NCBI RefSeq assembly: GCF_003344045.1
Contig: NZ_QFWX01000001.1
Coordinates: forward strand, 558,001 to 622,000
Reading direction: 5' to 3'
Origin: Marinobacter vulgaris
GTDB lineage: Bacteria > Pseudomonadota > Gammaproteobacteria > Pseudomonadales > Oleiphilaceae
Length of the DNA: 64,000 nt
Shown: positions 19,536-28,783 of the stretch, piece after piece
Layout of the letters: each line of letters begins with the position of its first letter
How positions within the stretch are numbered: position 1 is the first letter of the stretch
Notes under the pieces: model-generated
What the model was told of the DNA's origin: nothing
Database searches by the model: none
The model's input: the letters and a program-made list of their open reading frames with translations, nothing else
Made by a program: the position numbers and the translations under genes

Positions 19536-19878
19536 CCTGCTTTTGCCAAAAGCCACCTGTATTGCATGCTAATATTTCGCCCTCTAACCACTGGACTCCA
19601 GGTGAGTTCTTGCGTACTGTCATGCGCTCTCTCACCTGGCTTGCGGTTTTCTGGTCAAGAGGATAAAAATACTTTGACATCTAACAATTCTTGCGGGCTT
19701 TTGCCCCATCTAAGCTTCCCTTAGCGACCTCAAACCTCTCCAGCGGTGGCTGTTCTGCGCGCGCCTGAATAGCCGCACCGCCTGAATGCGATGTTTTCCG
19801 ACACCTGCCCCTGACGGCCGAATTCCAGATGATTCGGGCCACTGGCGGCTGTTTGTTGTTTTGAAAAGAGGTTGTGAC
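19536..19878 (+). other. Intergenic region upstream of the symporter gene
   Basis: About 340 bp with no convincing gene. It holds a small inverted repeat at 19539-19553 just after hemN and a TTGACA at 19674-19679 without a good -10 at the expected spacing. An ATG-initiated frame exists from 19786 into the symporter, but its extra 31 residues are hydrophilic and unlike the family. Confidence 0.5.
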
Positions 19879-21555
19879 TTGAACGACACCGGCTTTACCG
19901 AATTCTCCACAGTGACTGTATTGTTGCTGCTTGCCGCCTTCTATGGCGGCACCTACCTGCTGACGCTGCTGATCCGCAAAGACAGGGAAGACACCTCCGG
20001 TTTTATGGTCGCGGGGCATCATGTCGGCTTTGGCATGGGCGCAGCGAGCATGACTGCTACCTGGATCTGGGCCGCCTCCTTCTATGCCGCGGCCACATCC
20101 GGGTATACCTACGGCGTGTCCGGGCCTATTCATTACGGCCTCTGGGGCGCCCTGATGATTCTGTTCATCTATCCGTTTGGTCGCCGATTTCGCCAGCTTG
20201 CGCCCAATGGCCACACCCTGGGTGAGTTGATTCACGCCCGCCATGGCGCCTCCAGCCAGTTGATTCTGGCAGGCTCCAATATTCTGGGGAGTGTGATCAG
20301 TCTGATGGTGAACTTCACGGCTGCCGGTGCCCTGGTGTCTGTGCTTTCCCCCTTATCGTTCGAAACCGGTGTGATCGTTGCCGGTATCGGTGTGCTGGCT
20401 TACACCCTGACCTCCGGCTTCCGGGCCTCGGTGTTTACGGATTTTGCCCAACTGGTCGCACTGATGGCCATTGCCATCATTATCATTCCTGCCGTGCTGT
20501 TCTCAGCCGGTGGTACGGAAGTGATGGTCGATGGCCTGAGCCGTATGACCGACCAGCAGGCCAGCCTGTTTTCGGTGGACGCCATCATGAACCAGGGGGC
20601 GCCTTTCTTCGTGGCCGTTCTCGCCTACGCTATCGGCAACCAGACTATCTCCCAACGCCTGTTTGCGGTTCGTGAAAAGCACATCAAATCGACGTTTGTG
20701 ACAGCCACTATCGGCTACGGCGCCATTGTTATCGGCCTTGGCATGATTGGCCTGATGGCGCTGTCTGTGGGCATGGAGCCGATCGATGGCAACATGAACA
20801 ACCTGATCCCCCAGATGGTGTCCACCTATCTGTCGCCCGTCTTCGTGGCCCTGTTTTTCATTCTGGTGATCGGGTCCCTGTCTTCCACCGCCGACTCGGA
20901 TTTGTCTGCACTCTCGACCATCGTAATGGCGGACGTGTATGGCAAGAATATCGCCAGGAATAATCCCGATCCCAAAGTGATGATGCTGGTCGGACGTATC
21001 ACCATGGTTGTCGCCACGGTAGCGGGACTGGTGTTCGCCAGTTTCTCTCTCGATATCCTGGTGATGCTGGTGTTCGTGGGTGCCCTCTGGGGGGCCATTG
21101 TGTTCCCGGTCATCGTCAGCTGTTACTGGGACCGGGTCACCAATGCCGCCTTCACCTGGTCTGTGGTGGTGGCCATGGCTCTGTTCTGTATCGCGCGTTT
21201 CGAGTTATTGGAAATGACCGGATTCACGGTGCTGGCGTTTGAGGTATTGGCGTCTGTTGGCGGTGCTGTGGTCATCGGCATGATGGTATTCGGCTTCTTT
21301 GGCCGCGCGGCCGGGCTTGTGGCCGGTTTGATCACGCTGGTTGCCATGCTGGTTTTCGCCACCGGTTTCCTGCGGGATTACATGGTGCTGGTGGCTTCTC
21401 TGACAGCCTATGGTGCCAGTGCGGTGGTCTGTACCGCCATGACGTTGACCAGCAATGAGCGTTTTGATTTCGACCTGATCAGAAAGCGGGTCGATGACTA
21501 CGATGACGCGGGTATCGAAGACGATGCCGCAATGATTCCGGAGGGTGCAAAATGA
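19879..21555 (+). CDS. Sodium:solute symporter family transporter
   Basis: A 558-residue protein if translation starts at TTG 19879 (LNDTGFTEF), which has GAGG at 19868-19871; an upstream ATG at 19786 is less likely. About thirteen membrane helices. The SSS family pattern is visible: FMVAGHHVGFGMGAASMTAT near the start, LWGALMILFIYPFGRRFRQL, LAYTLTSGFRASVFTDFAQL, and GSLSSTADSDLSALSTIV with the Na+-site serines. The solute is not evident; family members carry monocarboxylates, urea or amino acids. It overlaps a 44-residue membrane protein by four bases, an arrangement like that of two-component SSS carriers. Confidence 0.87.
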   Translation: MNDTGFTEFSTVTVLLLLAAFYGGTYLLTLLIRKDREDTSGFMVAGHHVGFGMGAASMTATWIWAASFYAAATSGYTYGVSGPIHYGLWGALMILFIYPFGRRFRQLAPNGHTLGELIHARHGASSQLILAGSNILGSVISLMVNFTAAGALVSVLSPLSFETGVIVAGIGVLAYTLTSGFRASVFTDFAQLVALMAIAIIIIPAVLFSAGGTEVMVDGLSRMTDQQASLFSVDAIMNQGAPFFVAVLAYAIGNQTISQRLFAVREKHIKSTFVTATIGYGAIVIGLGMIGLMALSVGMEPIDGNMNNLIPQMVSTYLSPVFVALFFILVIGSLSSTADSDLSALSTIVMADVYGKNIARNNPDPKVMMLVGRITMVVATVAGLVFASFSLDILVMLVFVGALWGAIVFPVIVSCYWDRVTNAAFTWSVVVAMALFCIARFELLEMTGFTVLAFEVLASVGGAVVIGMMVFGFFGRAAGLVAGLITLVAMLVFATGFLRDYMVLVASLTAYGASAVVCTAMTLTSNERFDFDLIRKRVDDYDDAGIEDDAAMIPEGAK

Positions 21556-21686
21556 CCAACGAACTGATTTATGGAGCCTACATACTGATCTGGCCAGCAA
21601 TCACGTTTGTTGTGCTGGGTGTCATTTGCCGGGCCGTAGCCCGTGACGTTCGAAGGGCCCGGAAGTCAGATGAAGATCTCATCTGA
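21552..21686 (+). CDS. Small membrane subunit of the SSS transporter (44 aa)
   Basis: A 44-residue ORF starting in the ATGA overlap with the symporter stop. It has a single hydrophobic helix (YILIWPAITFVVLGVICRAV) followed by a basic, then acidic tail. Proteins like this are annotated as putative transporter small subunits beside SSS carriers; the strict overlap and one-helix topology support that here. Too short for standard gene callers, so it may be missed. The 3' end (21666-21686) is itself an inverted repeat, TCAGATGA/TCATCTGA. Confidence 0.7.
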   Translation: MTNELIYGAYILIWPAITFVVLGVICRAVARDVRRARKSDEDLI

Positions 21687-21720
21687 TCGGGCTGGCTGAG
21701 CAGAAATGCCTGAGCCCTGA

Positions 21721-21745
21721 AAGCCCGGCACCTGTCGCCGGGCTT
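21721..21745. terminator. Bidirectional terminator hairpin
   Basis: AAGCCCGG at 21721-21728 pairs with CCGGGCTT at 21738-21745 around a nine-base loop, between the convergent transporter small-subunit gene and the chemoreceptor gene. No long T-run is visible, so efficiency is uncertain. Confidence 0.55.
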
Positions 21746-21760
21746 CGGTATGGACGCTGT

Positions 21761-23782
21761 TCAGGCGGGCACTTTGAACTCATTGGCCAGGTCCTGGAGC
21801 TGGCGTGCAAGCCGCGCCTGTTCCCCGGTTACCTGGGTAATTTCCTGGGAGCCGGTCAGCGTCAGGATTGCTGCCTCACTGACAGACTCCATATTACCCG
21901 CGAGCTCCCGGGTCACTGACACCTGTTCCTCAGAGGCCGTGGCAATCTGGGAAGCCATGTCAGAGATGCTGTTTACGTCGCTGAGTATATCGGCAAACGT
22001 CTGCTCCAGTTCCGATGCCTGCTCACTGGTTTCATTGGCCAGTTTGTGGCTGGCGGTGATGGAACGGCTGGCGCTGTCGGTGATGTCTTTGAAGCCGTTG
22101 ATAATGCCTTCAATCTTGGTTGTGGACTCGTGGGTCTGACGCGCCAGGGTACGTACTTCGTCGGCGACCACTGCAAAGCCACGGCCATGCTCGCCGGCCC
22201 GTGCAGCTTCAATGGCAGCATTGAGGGCAAGCAGGTTGGTCTGGTCGGCCACCTGACGAATCACATCCACCACATCGCTGATTGAGGTGCTGCGGCGTTC
22301 CAGCTCCTCGATCACCTCGTTTACCTCCTGCACCGAGGTAGCCAGAGAGCGGATTCTGCGCACACTGCCGTGCAGGACTTCTTCGCCCGCGCGGCTCTTT
22401 TCCATGGCGCTGCCGGCTGCATCGGCTACCTGTTGGGTATTGCGTGAGATTTCCTCGGATGTGGCAGACATCTCTTCGGTTGCTGCGGCGACCTGCTCAA
22501 TCTGTTGCTGTTGATTTTTCACCTGGCCGGCATTCTGGTCGGCGGTGGAACTGGTCTCTTCGGTGGCGGTTGCCAGCTGGACACTGGCCTTGTCGATGTG
22601 CTGAAGGGCACTGCCGAAACGGCCGAACAGCTCGTTGATGGCCTTGCCAATAGTGCCCACTTCATCGCTACTGGATATGGAAACCTGGCGGGTCAGATCC
22701 TTGTTGTCCATGGCAAACCGGACGGCCGCAAGCAAGTCGGCGACCTGACGGCTGATGGCGCGAATGATAAACACGGTCAGCACCAGGACGCCAAGAATGG
22801 CAGCCAGGGCAATGATCGAGGCGGTAACCAGCTCACCGCGGGCGTCAGCAACCCCCCTGTCGGCCTGCGCCAGTATTTTTTCCAGCTCGTCCGATCGGGT
22901 CTGGTTAAGACCCTCGATACGACGGGTGGTGGTTGCAAACCACTCCGGCGCATCCAGTGCGTACAGGCCGGAGGGGCTGCTGAACAGGGTTTCGCGCATT
23001 TCCACAAGGTCACGGCTGGCTGCCGTTTGCCCGAGGTTTTTGAGGGCGGTGGTCAGTGGGGCTTCTGAAGAAAGCATGCTCAGGGCCTGATTGAGGTAGG
23101 CCTGCTGCTGTCCGCCGAGGTCGGCGATCTGTTGAATCGAAGGCAGGTCGAAGTCACCGCTGCGAATCAATGAAGCACCCGCCGCACGCTCGCGGCCAGC
23201 ACGCTCGGTGGTTTCTGCCAGGGCATAGTAGGCGTTGACTTCCCGGGTCAGGCCCGGGTCGGTTGAGCGGCGGATAATCAGCGGAATTCGCTCCACCAGC
23301 TCCATGATAAGCGCGGTATAGCGCTTGGCCGATTCGGCTGCGGCGATGCTCCGCCTGTCGACCGACTCTCTGAGTGAGTCCAGGTTTCCAAGCGCCTGCT
23401 GCACAGAACGGATGTTGTCATCGACGCTGTCGTCAAAGGTTGCCTCCAGCCTCAGAGTATTCAGCTGTGCGTCATACTCTCGCAGGCGGGTATCGGTTTG
23501 TTGCCGTTGCACCCCCAGATCCCGGTTTGCCTGTTTGGCAATCTCGGTTCCCGCCTGGCTGGCAAAAGCCACAGCCGACCGGCCGCGTTCCTTCTGCAGG
23601 GTTTCGATCAGCGGGTCACCGATATCTGCCAGCTCCACCATGGTGCGCAATTCCCGCATGTTGCCAAGTTCATCGTAGCTGGTGGTGATGGAGTCCATCG
23701 CAAAGTAGGCGATAACAACAAGCGCTGGCAAAACCAGTGCCAGTAGCTTGCCACGCATGGAGAGATTGTTGATCAGGCTCAT
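21761..23782 (-). CDS. Methyl-accepting chemotaxis protein with NIT (nitrate/nitrite-sensing) domain
   Basis: A 673-residue chemoreceptor. TM1 is at about 12-29; the periplasmic part contains [18 protein letters not shown], the hallmark of the NIT domain, a helical sensor proposed to bind nitrate or nitrite. TM2 lies near 320-340, followed by HAMP and a long coiled-coil signalling domain with the highly conserved tip [20 protein letters not shown] and [15 protein letters not shown]. It would steer the cell toward electron acceptors, which fits its place next to the nar/nos region. Ligand identity is inferred from the domain. Confidence 0.9.
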   Translation of the reverse strand: MSLINNLSMRGKLLALVLPALVVIAYFAMDSITTSYDELGNMRELRTMVELADIGDPLIETLQKERGRSAVAFASQAGTEIAKQANRDLGVQRQQTDTRLREYDAQLNTLRLEATFDDSVDDNIRSVQQALGNLDSLRESVDRRSIAAAESAKRYTALIMELVERIPLIIRRSTDPGLTREVNAYYALAETTERAGRERAAGASLIRSGDFDLPSIQQIADLGGQQQAYLNQALSMLSSEAPLTTALKNLGQTAASRDLVEMRETLFSSPSGLYALDAPEWFATTTRRIEGLNQTRSDELEKILAQADRGVADARGELVTASIIALAAILGVLVLTVFIIRAISRQVADLLAAVRFAMDNKDLTRQVSISSSDEVGTIGKAINELFGRFGSALQHIDKASVQLATATEETSSTADQNAGQVKNQQQQIEQVAAATEEMSATSEEISRNTQQVADAAGSAMEKSRAGEEVLHGSVRRIRSLATSVQEVNEVIEELERRSTSISDVVDVIRQVADQTNLLALNAAIEAARAGEHGRGFAVVADEVRTLARQTHESTTKIEGIINGFKDITDSASRSITASHKLANETSEQASELEQTFADILSDVNSISDMASQIATASEEQVSVTRELAGNMESVSEAAILTLTGSQEITQVTGEQARLARQLQDLANEFKVPA

Positions 23783-24001
23783 GGTCCATTCTCTTCTGTG
23801 AAACGTGGGCCCATTGTCCGGAACAATCGGAGCAGGTGGTATTCACGTGAGTGGGTAGCTGTGGTGGTAGTCACTGGCAGGTAAGTCTTTGTAATTAAAT
23901 GTTAGCTGTATGATTTGAAACCAGAAACCAGTGCCTAGGTAATCCTGCGTAGGGTACTCACAAAGGGGTGGGCTGGCGTTGTTGATCCTTAGGACCGCAC
24001 G

Positions 24002-24044
24002 CTGACAATGGTCAAGGCGCTCCCTGCGCGGGTGGCGGTATGGT
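24002..24044 (+). promoter_or_regulatory. Candidate Anr/Dnr-type promoter before the ubiU remnant
   Basis: CTGAC-AATG-GTCAA at 24002-24015 fits the Fnr/Dnr pattern TTGAT-N4-(A/G)TCAA with two mismatches. TATGGT at 24039-24044 could be the -10, placing the box near -42. The intact promoter in front of a broken gene suggests recent loss. Confidence 0.4.
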
Positions 24045-24071
24045 GTCCGCACTCTTGCAGTGGAGATAGCC

Positions 24072-24440
24072 ATGGAGCTCGTATGCCCGGCTGGTAGTTT
24101 GCCAGCCCTGAAAACCGCCGTGGACAATGGCGCTGATGCAGTCTATTTCGGCTTCCGTGGCAGCACCAACGCCCGCCAGTTTGCGGGGCTGAATTTCAAT
24201 GACAAGCGTGCCGGTGAAGGTATCGAATACGCCCACTCCAGGGGCAGCCGTGTTTTCTGTGCCATCAATACCTATCCACAGCCGGATGGCTGGGAGCAAT
24301 GGAAAACGCCAGTAGATCGCGCTGCAGGCCTGGGCGTGGATGCCATCATCCTGGCCGATTCATGCCGTCGAGGAGCCGATCAGTCCTTGACGGATTTAAC
24401 GTCAGGGAAACGGTCAGACACGTACTTGCTGTGGCACTGA
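24072..24440 (+). pseudogene. ubiU: Truncated ubiU (U32 peptidase-like, O2-independent ubiquinone hydroxylation)
   Basis: The first 96 residues (24072-24359; MELVCPAGSLPALKTAV to VDAIILAD) match the N-terminus of UbiU/YhbU. Homology then stops: the frame continues for 26 unrelated residues into the antisense of the cytochrome gene and ends at 24440. UbiU is normally about 330 residues and its Fe-S cysteines lie in the missing part, so the product cannot work. No ubiV or ubiT, its usual partners, is in the window. UbiUV act in anaerobic ubiquinone synthesis, often encoded near denitrification genes. The break lies 20 bp from the cytochrome stop codon, marking a deletion or insertion joint. Confidence 0.82.
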
Positions 24441-24850
24441 ATACAGTTGCCTGTCATTTTGCTGAACAGTCTGTGCTGTTCTTTGGTGTCTTCGTTTCTA
24501 CCAGCTTCTGCCAGTGAAGCTGCGAGCTTGTGAAACTCCTTGTCCAGTTTGATAAAGCCCTTCGGAACAGCGGACATCAGGTCTTTGCGGTCCTCCTCCG
24601 TCAGCTCCTGTTGCAGGATAAAGCTGTCATGAATCTGTTGGGCATTCTCTGCAACAGCCTCATGCTGGCCCATAACCATGGCGGAATGAATGGAAGTCAT
24701 GCCCCCCTGTACCGCTCTCATTTCCTGCTGAAGCAGTTGGCTCAGTTTGTCAGTGAGTTCGGGGGTGACAGGTTCCGCGGCGAGGGAGCTGGTTGAGATT
24801 GTCAGGCCCAACAATACGGTAGCCAGGAATTTTCCGGTTCTAGCTGTCAT
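24380..24850 (-). CDS. Cytochrome c'-like periplasmic heme protein
   Basis: A 156-residue protein starting at ATG 24850 with AAAGGA upstream. A Sec signal peptide (TGKFLATVLLGLTIS, cleavage likely after LAA) leads to a helical domain ending in CIQCH, a single c-type heme site near the C-terminus. A C-terminal CxxCH with a four-helix bundle is the layout of cytochrome c', which binds NO and can protect denitrifiers; placement near hmp and nsrR agrees with this. Identity within the c' family is not certain. Confidence 0.72.
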   Translation of the reverse strand: MTARTGKFLATVLLGLTISTSSLAAEPVTPELTDKLSQLLQQEMRAVQGGMTSIHSAMVMGQHEAVAENAQQIHDSFILQQELTEEDRKDLMSAVPKGFIKLDKEFHKLAASLAEAGRNEDTKEQHRLFSKMTGNCIQCHSKYVSDRFPDVKSVKD

Positions 24851-24884
24851 TTGAATAATTCCTTTTATTTGCAGGTTTAAAAAC

Positions 24885-24913
24885 ACCATAGCAGTGATGC
24901 TACTTGCTGTCAG
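24885..24913 (-). promoter_or_regulatory. Likely sigma-70 promoter of the cytochrome c' gene, with inverted repeat
   Basis: On the minus strand CTGACA (24908-24913) and TATGGT (24885-24890) are separated by exactly 17 bp. Between and over them lies a perfect inverted repeat TAGCA-N4-TGCTA (24889-24902) that could be a repressor site. The regulator is unknown. Confidence 0.45.
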
Positions 24914-24990
24914 GGATTGGCACTAGCATCAGCCGCGGAATGCCCGGATAGTGGACAACGAAGTCGATTTCAAGATTGTTTTGAGCCGAT

Positions 24991-25890
24991 TTACTTTTGC
25001 GAGGTTCTGATGTCGAAGGGTTTGCTGGCATCGCCCATGTAAAGTGTGCGATGAGGAAAGGGAATTTCTACACCTTGATCGTCGAATGCTTTCTTGATGC
25101 GACGAAGGAATTCCCGACCAAGTTCCCATTGTTTGATGGGCGTGGTTTTCAAGCGCCCTTTGATGACCACGGCAGAATCGCCAAATTTATCCACCCCGAA
25201 CAGCTCCGGCAATTCATCCAGCATAAAGCGCCCGTAGGCAGGGTCTGCTTTCATTTCCGCGCCAACCTGGTTGATGATAGCCACGACCCTGTCCGTGTCT
25301 TCCTTGTAGGCCACTCCCAGCTCAAACACGTACGCAGACCATTCACGTGTCATATTTGCCATGGTTGTGACGCTGCCATTGGGGAAAATGTGCACGGTCC
25401 CGGATAGATCCCGGAGAATGATAGTGCGGAAGTTGATAGCTTCAACCAGGCCGCCGGTGCCGTTAACCATGGCGACATCACCAACACGGACCTGATTTTC
25501 CAGGAGGAAGAAAAAACCGGAAATGAGATCCTTCACAAGGCTCTGTGCCCCGAAGCCTACCGCGAGGCCAATGATGCCGGCGCCGGCCAGGAGCGGCGTA
25601 ATGTCAATGCCAGCCTGTCTGAGAATCAGCAGGACCACAATTATCCAGAGAACCAGGTAAATGCCCTGGCGTAAAAGCCGGATAAGGGTGTCGATGCGCT
25701 TGGCCGACTCGGTTAGCGGCTCGCCTTCTTTACGGGTGCGAAGTGCCAGTTGACGTTCGAGGCGATGCAGGCCCCGGCGGAGTAGGTACAATGCAATCCA
25801 GGCAGCTACCAGGATGACCAATATCCGAAGTCCTGCGGCAAGGATGTTGTGCCAACTGATGGTGGGCAGGGAATTGACGAGAGCGTCCAT
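24991..25890 (-). CDS. mscS: Small-conductance mechanosensitive channel, MscS family
   Basis: A 299-residue protein with three membrane helices. The pore helix and following loop LLAGAGIIGLAVGFGAQSLV with KDLISGFFFLLENQ are the MscS signature; the beta domain has VRVGDVAMV and IFPNGSVTTMAN. It opens under hypo-osmotic tension to release solutes. It stands alone; both neighbours differ in role. Confidence 0.92.
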   Translation of the reverse strand: MDALVNSLPTISWHNILAAGLRILVILVAAWIALYLLRRGLHRLERQLALRTRKEGEPLTESAKRIDTLIRLLRQGIYLVLWIIVVLLILRQAGIDITPLLAGAGIIGLAVGFGAQSLVKDLISGFFFLLENQVRVGDVAMVNGTGGLVEAINFRTIILRDLSGTVHIFPNGSVTTMANMTREWSAYVFELGVAYKEDTDRVVAIINQVGAEMKADPAYGRFMLDELPELFGVDKFGDSAVVIKGRLKTTPIKQWELGREFLRRIKKAFDDQGVEIPFPHRTLYMGDASKPFDIRTSQK

Positions 25891-26075
25891 TTCATCCTCC
25901 TGATGATGATAAGTCCGGATGTATCCCTCGAAAGACTGTTATTCGATCACATCGCTTATGAACAGACTTGTCAAGAACTGTAAGTGCTGACCATAGCTGA
26001 CCTGGCGCTTTGCGGGCATGGAATTCAGGGAGTAACCTCGGACAATACATTCGCACAGAAAGGAGGGAGGGAATT

Positions 26076-26438
26076 ATGGATATCCGCCTTAAACGGGCCT
26101 ATGAAGCCCCCGCCCGCTCGGACGGCCCGCGGGTACTCGTAGACCGCATCTGGCCCCGGGGTGTGGCCAAAGAAGATGCCGATATCGCCCACTGGCTAAA
26201 AGGGTTGGCACCGTCCACTGAATTGCGGAAATGGTTCGGCCACGATCCGGATAAATGGTCGGAGTTCCGGGAACGATACCTCAGCGAGCTAGCCACGGAA
26301 GACGCGGTTGAAGATCTTGAGAAACTCAAAAACCTGGTTGAAGAACACAACCGGATTACCCTGGTGTTCGCGGCAAAAGATACCAAACATAACAATGCGG
26401 TAGCGCTACGGGATTTTATTCTGAATAACCGGCTATGA
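26076..26438 (+). CDS. DUF488 family protein (YeaO-like)
   Basis: A 120-residue cytoplasmic protein with a very strong ribosome site AGGAGGGAGG at 26061-26070. It shows the family motifs RVLVDRIWPRGVAKE, LAPSTELRKWFGHDPDKW, FRERYLSEL and LVFAAKDTKHNNAVAL. The function of DUF488 is unknown. It lies between MscS and DUF2892. Confidence 0.85.
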   Translation: MDIRLKRAYEAPARSDGPRVLVDRIWPRGVAKEDADIAHWLKGLAPSTELRKWFGHDPDKWSEFRERYLSELATEDAVEDLEKLKNLVEEHNRITLVFAAKDTKHNNAVALRDFILNNRL

Positions 26439-26505
26439 AACTGATGCAGCCGCTGTAAGGCAGTGTTTCGACCGGATCATTTTTTCGCGTCCATGTGTGT
26501 AAATC

Positions 26506-26519
26506 ATGATTTAAGTCAT
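26506..26519 (+). promoter_or_regulatory. Candidate Fnr/Dnr-type box upstream of the DUF2892 gene
   Basis: ATGAT-TTAA-GTCAT is a symmetrical near-match to TTGAT-N4-(A/G)TCAA, centred 64 bp before the DUF2892 ATG. TATATC at 26547-26552 is a possible -10 but about 5 bp too far for class II spacing, so support is modest. Confidence 0.35.
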
Positions 26520-26575
26520 TGCTGAGCGGAGCATATTCATTGAAGGTATATCGATATTCCATAAAGGAGGTCGTT

Positions 26576-26779
26576 ATGACAGTTAATGAAGGTCTTCGGC
26601 TGATAGCCGGTGTGTTCACGCTGATTTCCATTCTGCTGGCTCACTATGTAAGCCCGTACTGGCTTTTCTTTACCGGCTTCATTGCCCTTAACCTGATCCA
26701 GTCCTCCTTCACCAAATGGTGCCCGGCTATGGTGATTCTCAAGAAGCTGGGTTTCAGGGAAGAAAAACCGGTTAACTGA
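26576..26779 (+). CDS. DUF2892 small inner-membrane protein (YgaP-tail-like)
   Basis: A 67-residue protein with two hydrophobic helices and AAAGGAGG at 26563-26570. MTVNEGLRLIAGVF and YWLFFTGFIALNLIQSSFT followed by KWCPAMVILKKLG are the DUF2892 pattern, as in the membrane tail of the rhodanese YgaP; here no rhodanese is attached. The conserved cysteine in TKWCPA is present. Often found near sulfur or nitrogen-oxide stress genes. It ends 3 bp from the convergent P450 pseudogene. Confidence 0.82.
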   Translation: MTVNEGLRLIAGVFTLISILLAHYVSPYWLFFTGFIALNLIQSSFTKWCPAMVILKKLGFREEKPVN

Positions 26780-26782
26780 CTC

Positions 26783-27770
26783 CTATCCTTGACGTTTCCC
26801 GATGATCATTGGCAGGTAACTTAAGCCGCCGGTCGGGAAAGCTGCCCGCTCAGGCTGCTCATCGGGCGCAGGTTCCAGGGTGTCGACAGCGGCCAGAAAT
26901 TCCTCCATCAGAACCCTCAGCTCCATCCTGGCAAGCGGTGCACCGGGGCAGACGTGAACGCCAGCACCATAAAGCAGATTCTGGTCACGGTTCTTCTTTG
27001 GGCAAAACGCATCCGGGTCACCGAAGACCCTCTCGTCACGATTAGCGGATGCCCACAAAATGGTGATTTTCTCGCCTGCCGGAATCCGCCTTCCTCCAAT
27101 CTCCACATCCCGGGTGCTGACCCGGCGGTTGGACATCAGAGGCGCGTCCATGCGCAGTATTTCATCGATAGCGTCCGGCAACGCAGAGTTGTCATTGGCA
27201 AGGCTTTGCCTGAGATCCGGATGTTCAGATAGGTAGTTAACAACAATCGATACGCTGGCGCTGATTGTGCCCAGTTCACCGACAGTCCAGTTGCGCAGAA
27301 GGCTTGTGAGCTCTTCATCGGTCATGGGGCGCCCATTGACGAGTTCTTTCATCAACAACGTAGTGACGTCCATGGGAGCGTTGGCTGCGGCGCGGCGTCG
27401 GGTTTCCAGCAAATCATAAATATAGCCATCGAATTCTATTGACAAGGTGATGGGCAATGCTGCGACAGGCCGGCTCGAATTCACTCATGGCCTGTTGCGA
27501 GAAATAAGGCTCGATTACCTGCCGATAGGGGGTGTGGTCAGGTGGGTCCATGCCATTGGGGACGGAAAGATGGTTTGATGCCGCACTGCTGAAGGTCTGG
27601 TGATCTTCCAGTACTCGCATAACATCGCCATGTCTGAACAACGTCCAGTGCTGGTAGTCGCTCCAGGCGACCGGACACTGGGCACGCATGGTATCGTAGG
27701 CCCGTATCTGGCCACCCAACACTTCGTCGCTTCGAGGGTTCCAGTCAGGTTTGCGCGGATCCTCTGTCAT
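26783..27770 (-). pseudogene. Cytochrome P450, broken by internal deletion and frameshift
   Basis: The 5' part (27770 down to about 27440; MTEDPRKPDWNPRSDEV, DHTPYRQVIEPYFS) and the 3' part (about 27440 down to 26783) are in different frames. The 3' part has the heme-thiolate motif LLYGAGVHVCPGAPLAR and the I-helix GELGTISASVS. At the joint the C-helix segment CRSIAHHLV runs directly into IEFDGYIYDLLETRR; in intact P450s some 50-60 residues lie between these, so sequence has been lost as well as frame. The gene retains a good ribosome site (GAGGATTAG). It cannot make a working enzyme. Confidence 0.85.
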
Positions 27771-27890
27771 TACTAATCCTCGGGAAGAAAACAGGTTCTG
27801 CCAGATTAACAGGGAGCCACATTGTCTTCTTGAAGATAAATCAATTGGTACCTGGTTAAACACTGCAAATCAGTGAACCGGCAAGGGCAA

Positions 27891-28604
27891 TCAGATCTGT
27901 TCCCGGAGCAGCATGGCCTTGATATGACCAATGGCTTTCATGGGATTGAGGCCCTTGGGGCAGTACGCTGTGCAGTTGCCAATGCCGCGGCAGCGAAATA
28001 CGCTAAACGGGTCTTCCAGCTTTTCCATGCGTTCGCCGGTGGCGGTATCCCGCGAATCCACAAGGAACCGATACGCCTGCAACAGCCCCGATGGCCCGAT
28101 GTATTTCTCAGGATTCCACCACCAGGACGGGCAGGCGGAGGTGCAGCAGGCGCAGAGGATGCACTCGTATAACCCGTCCAGCTTTGCGCGGTCCTCCGGG
28201 CTTTGCAGCCTTTCAATTGCCGGGTCCGGCATATCGTTGATCAGCCAGGGCATAACGCGCTCGTACTGTTTGAAGAACAGTGACTGGTCAACCGCCAGGT
28301 CCCGGATCACCGGCATGCCCGGAAGTGGCCGGATTTCCAGAACATTTTTTTTACCCAGGGCATCCGCTACGTTGGTAATGCAGCCCAGGCCATTACGGCC
28401 GTTAATGCTGAGCCCGTCAGAGCCACAGACCCCTTCGCGGCAGGAGCGCCGGAATGCCAGGGTAGTATCACGGGTTTTCAGATGCTCCAGCACATCCAGC
28501 ACCATGCGGTTGCGGAACTCATCACCAACCTCGAAATCCTGGCTGTAAGGCACACGATCCTGTTCCGGATGATAGCGATATAGTCTGACTATAAAACCAC
28601 TCAT
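27891..28604 (-). CDS. Orphan succinate dehydrogenase/fumarate reductase iron-sulfur subunit
   Basis: A 237-residue protein starting at ATG 28604 (MSGFIVRLYRY). It has all three cluster motifs: [2Fe-2S] SCREGVCGSDGLSINGRNGL with a later cysteine, [4Fe-4S] CILCACCTSACPS, and [3Fe-4S] CRGIGNCTAYCPKGLNP. This is the complete SdhB/FrdB layout, but no flavoprotein or membrane-anchor gene is next to it, so it is a stand-alone paralogue. It may serve another complex or be a leftover of a deleted operon; the neighbouring pseudogenes make the latter plausible. Confidence 0.85.
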   Translation of the reverse strand: MSGFIVRLYRYHPEQDRVPYSQDFEVGDEFRNRMVLDVLEHLKTRDTTLAFRRSCREGVCGSDGLSINGRNGLGCITNVADALGKKNVLEIRPLPGMPVIRDLAVDQSLFFKQYERVMPWLINDMPDPAIERLQSPEDRAKLDGLYECILCACCTSACPSWWWNPEKYIGPSGLLQAYRFLVDSRDTATGERMEKLEDPFSVFRCRGIGNCTAYCPKGLNPMKAIGHIKAMLLREQI

Positions 28605-28760
28605 AGCAGTGGGCTCCCATACGTTGACCGGATGCAGCTGCACTTAAAAAGGCGTATTCAGTATGAAGGTTAGCAGATAGTTCACAAAAGGATATCATGA
28701 AGTGTTGAAATGGCACGGGAGATATTGATGGATCAAATCGAATGCCCCCGGAAAAGTCCA

Positions 28761-28783
28761 GGGGCCAATCATCAACTGGCCCC
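28761..28783 (-). terminator. Hairpin at the end of hmp
   Basis: GGGGCCA (28761-28767) pairs with TGGCCCC (28777-28783) across a nine-base loop that contains the hmp stop codon. No strong T-run follows on the minus strand, so it may be an mRNA-stabilising 3' structure or a weak terminator. Confidence 0.45.

Noticed and set aside
26783..27770. P450 split explained only by a single-base sequencing error
   Set aside because: Restoring the frame would still leave about 50-60 residues missing between the two halves.
28725..28736. TTGAT-GG-ATCAA as an Fnr box downstream of the SdhB start
   Set aside because: Spacer is two bases instead of four, so the dimer geometry does not fit.
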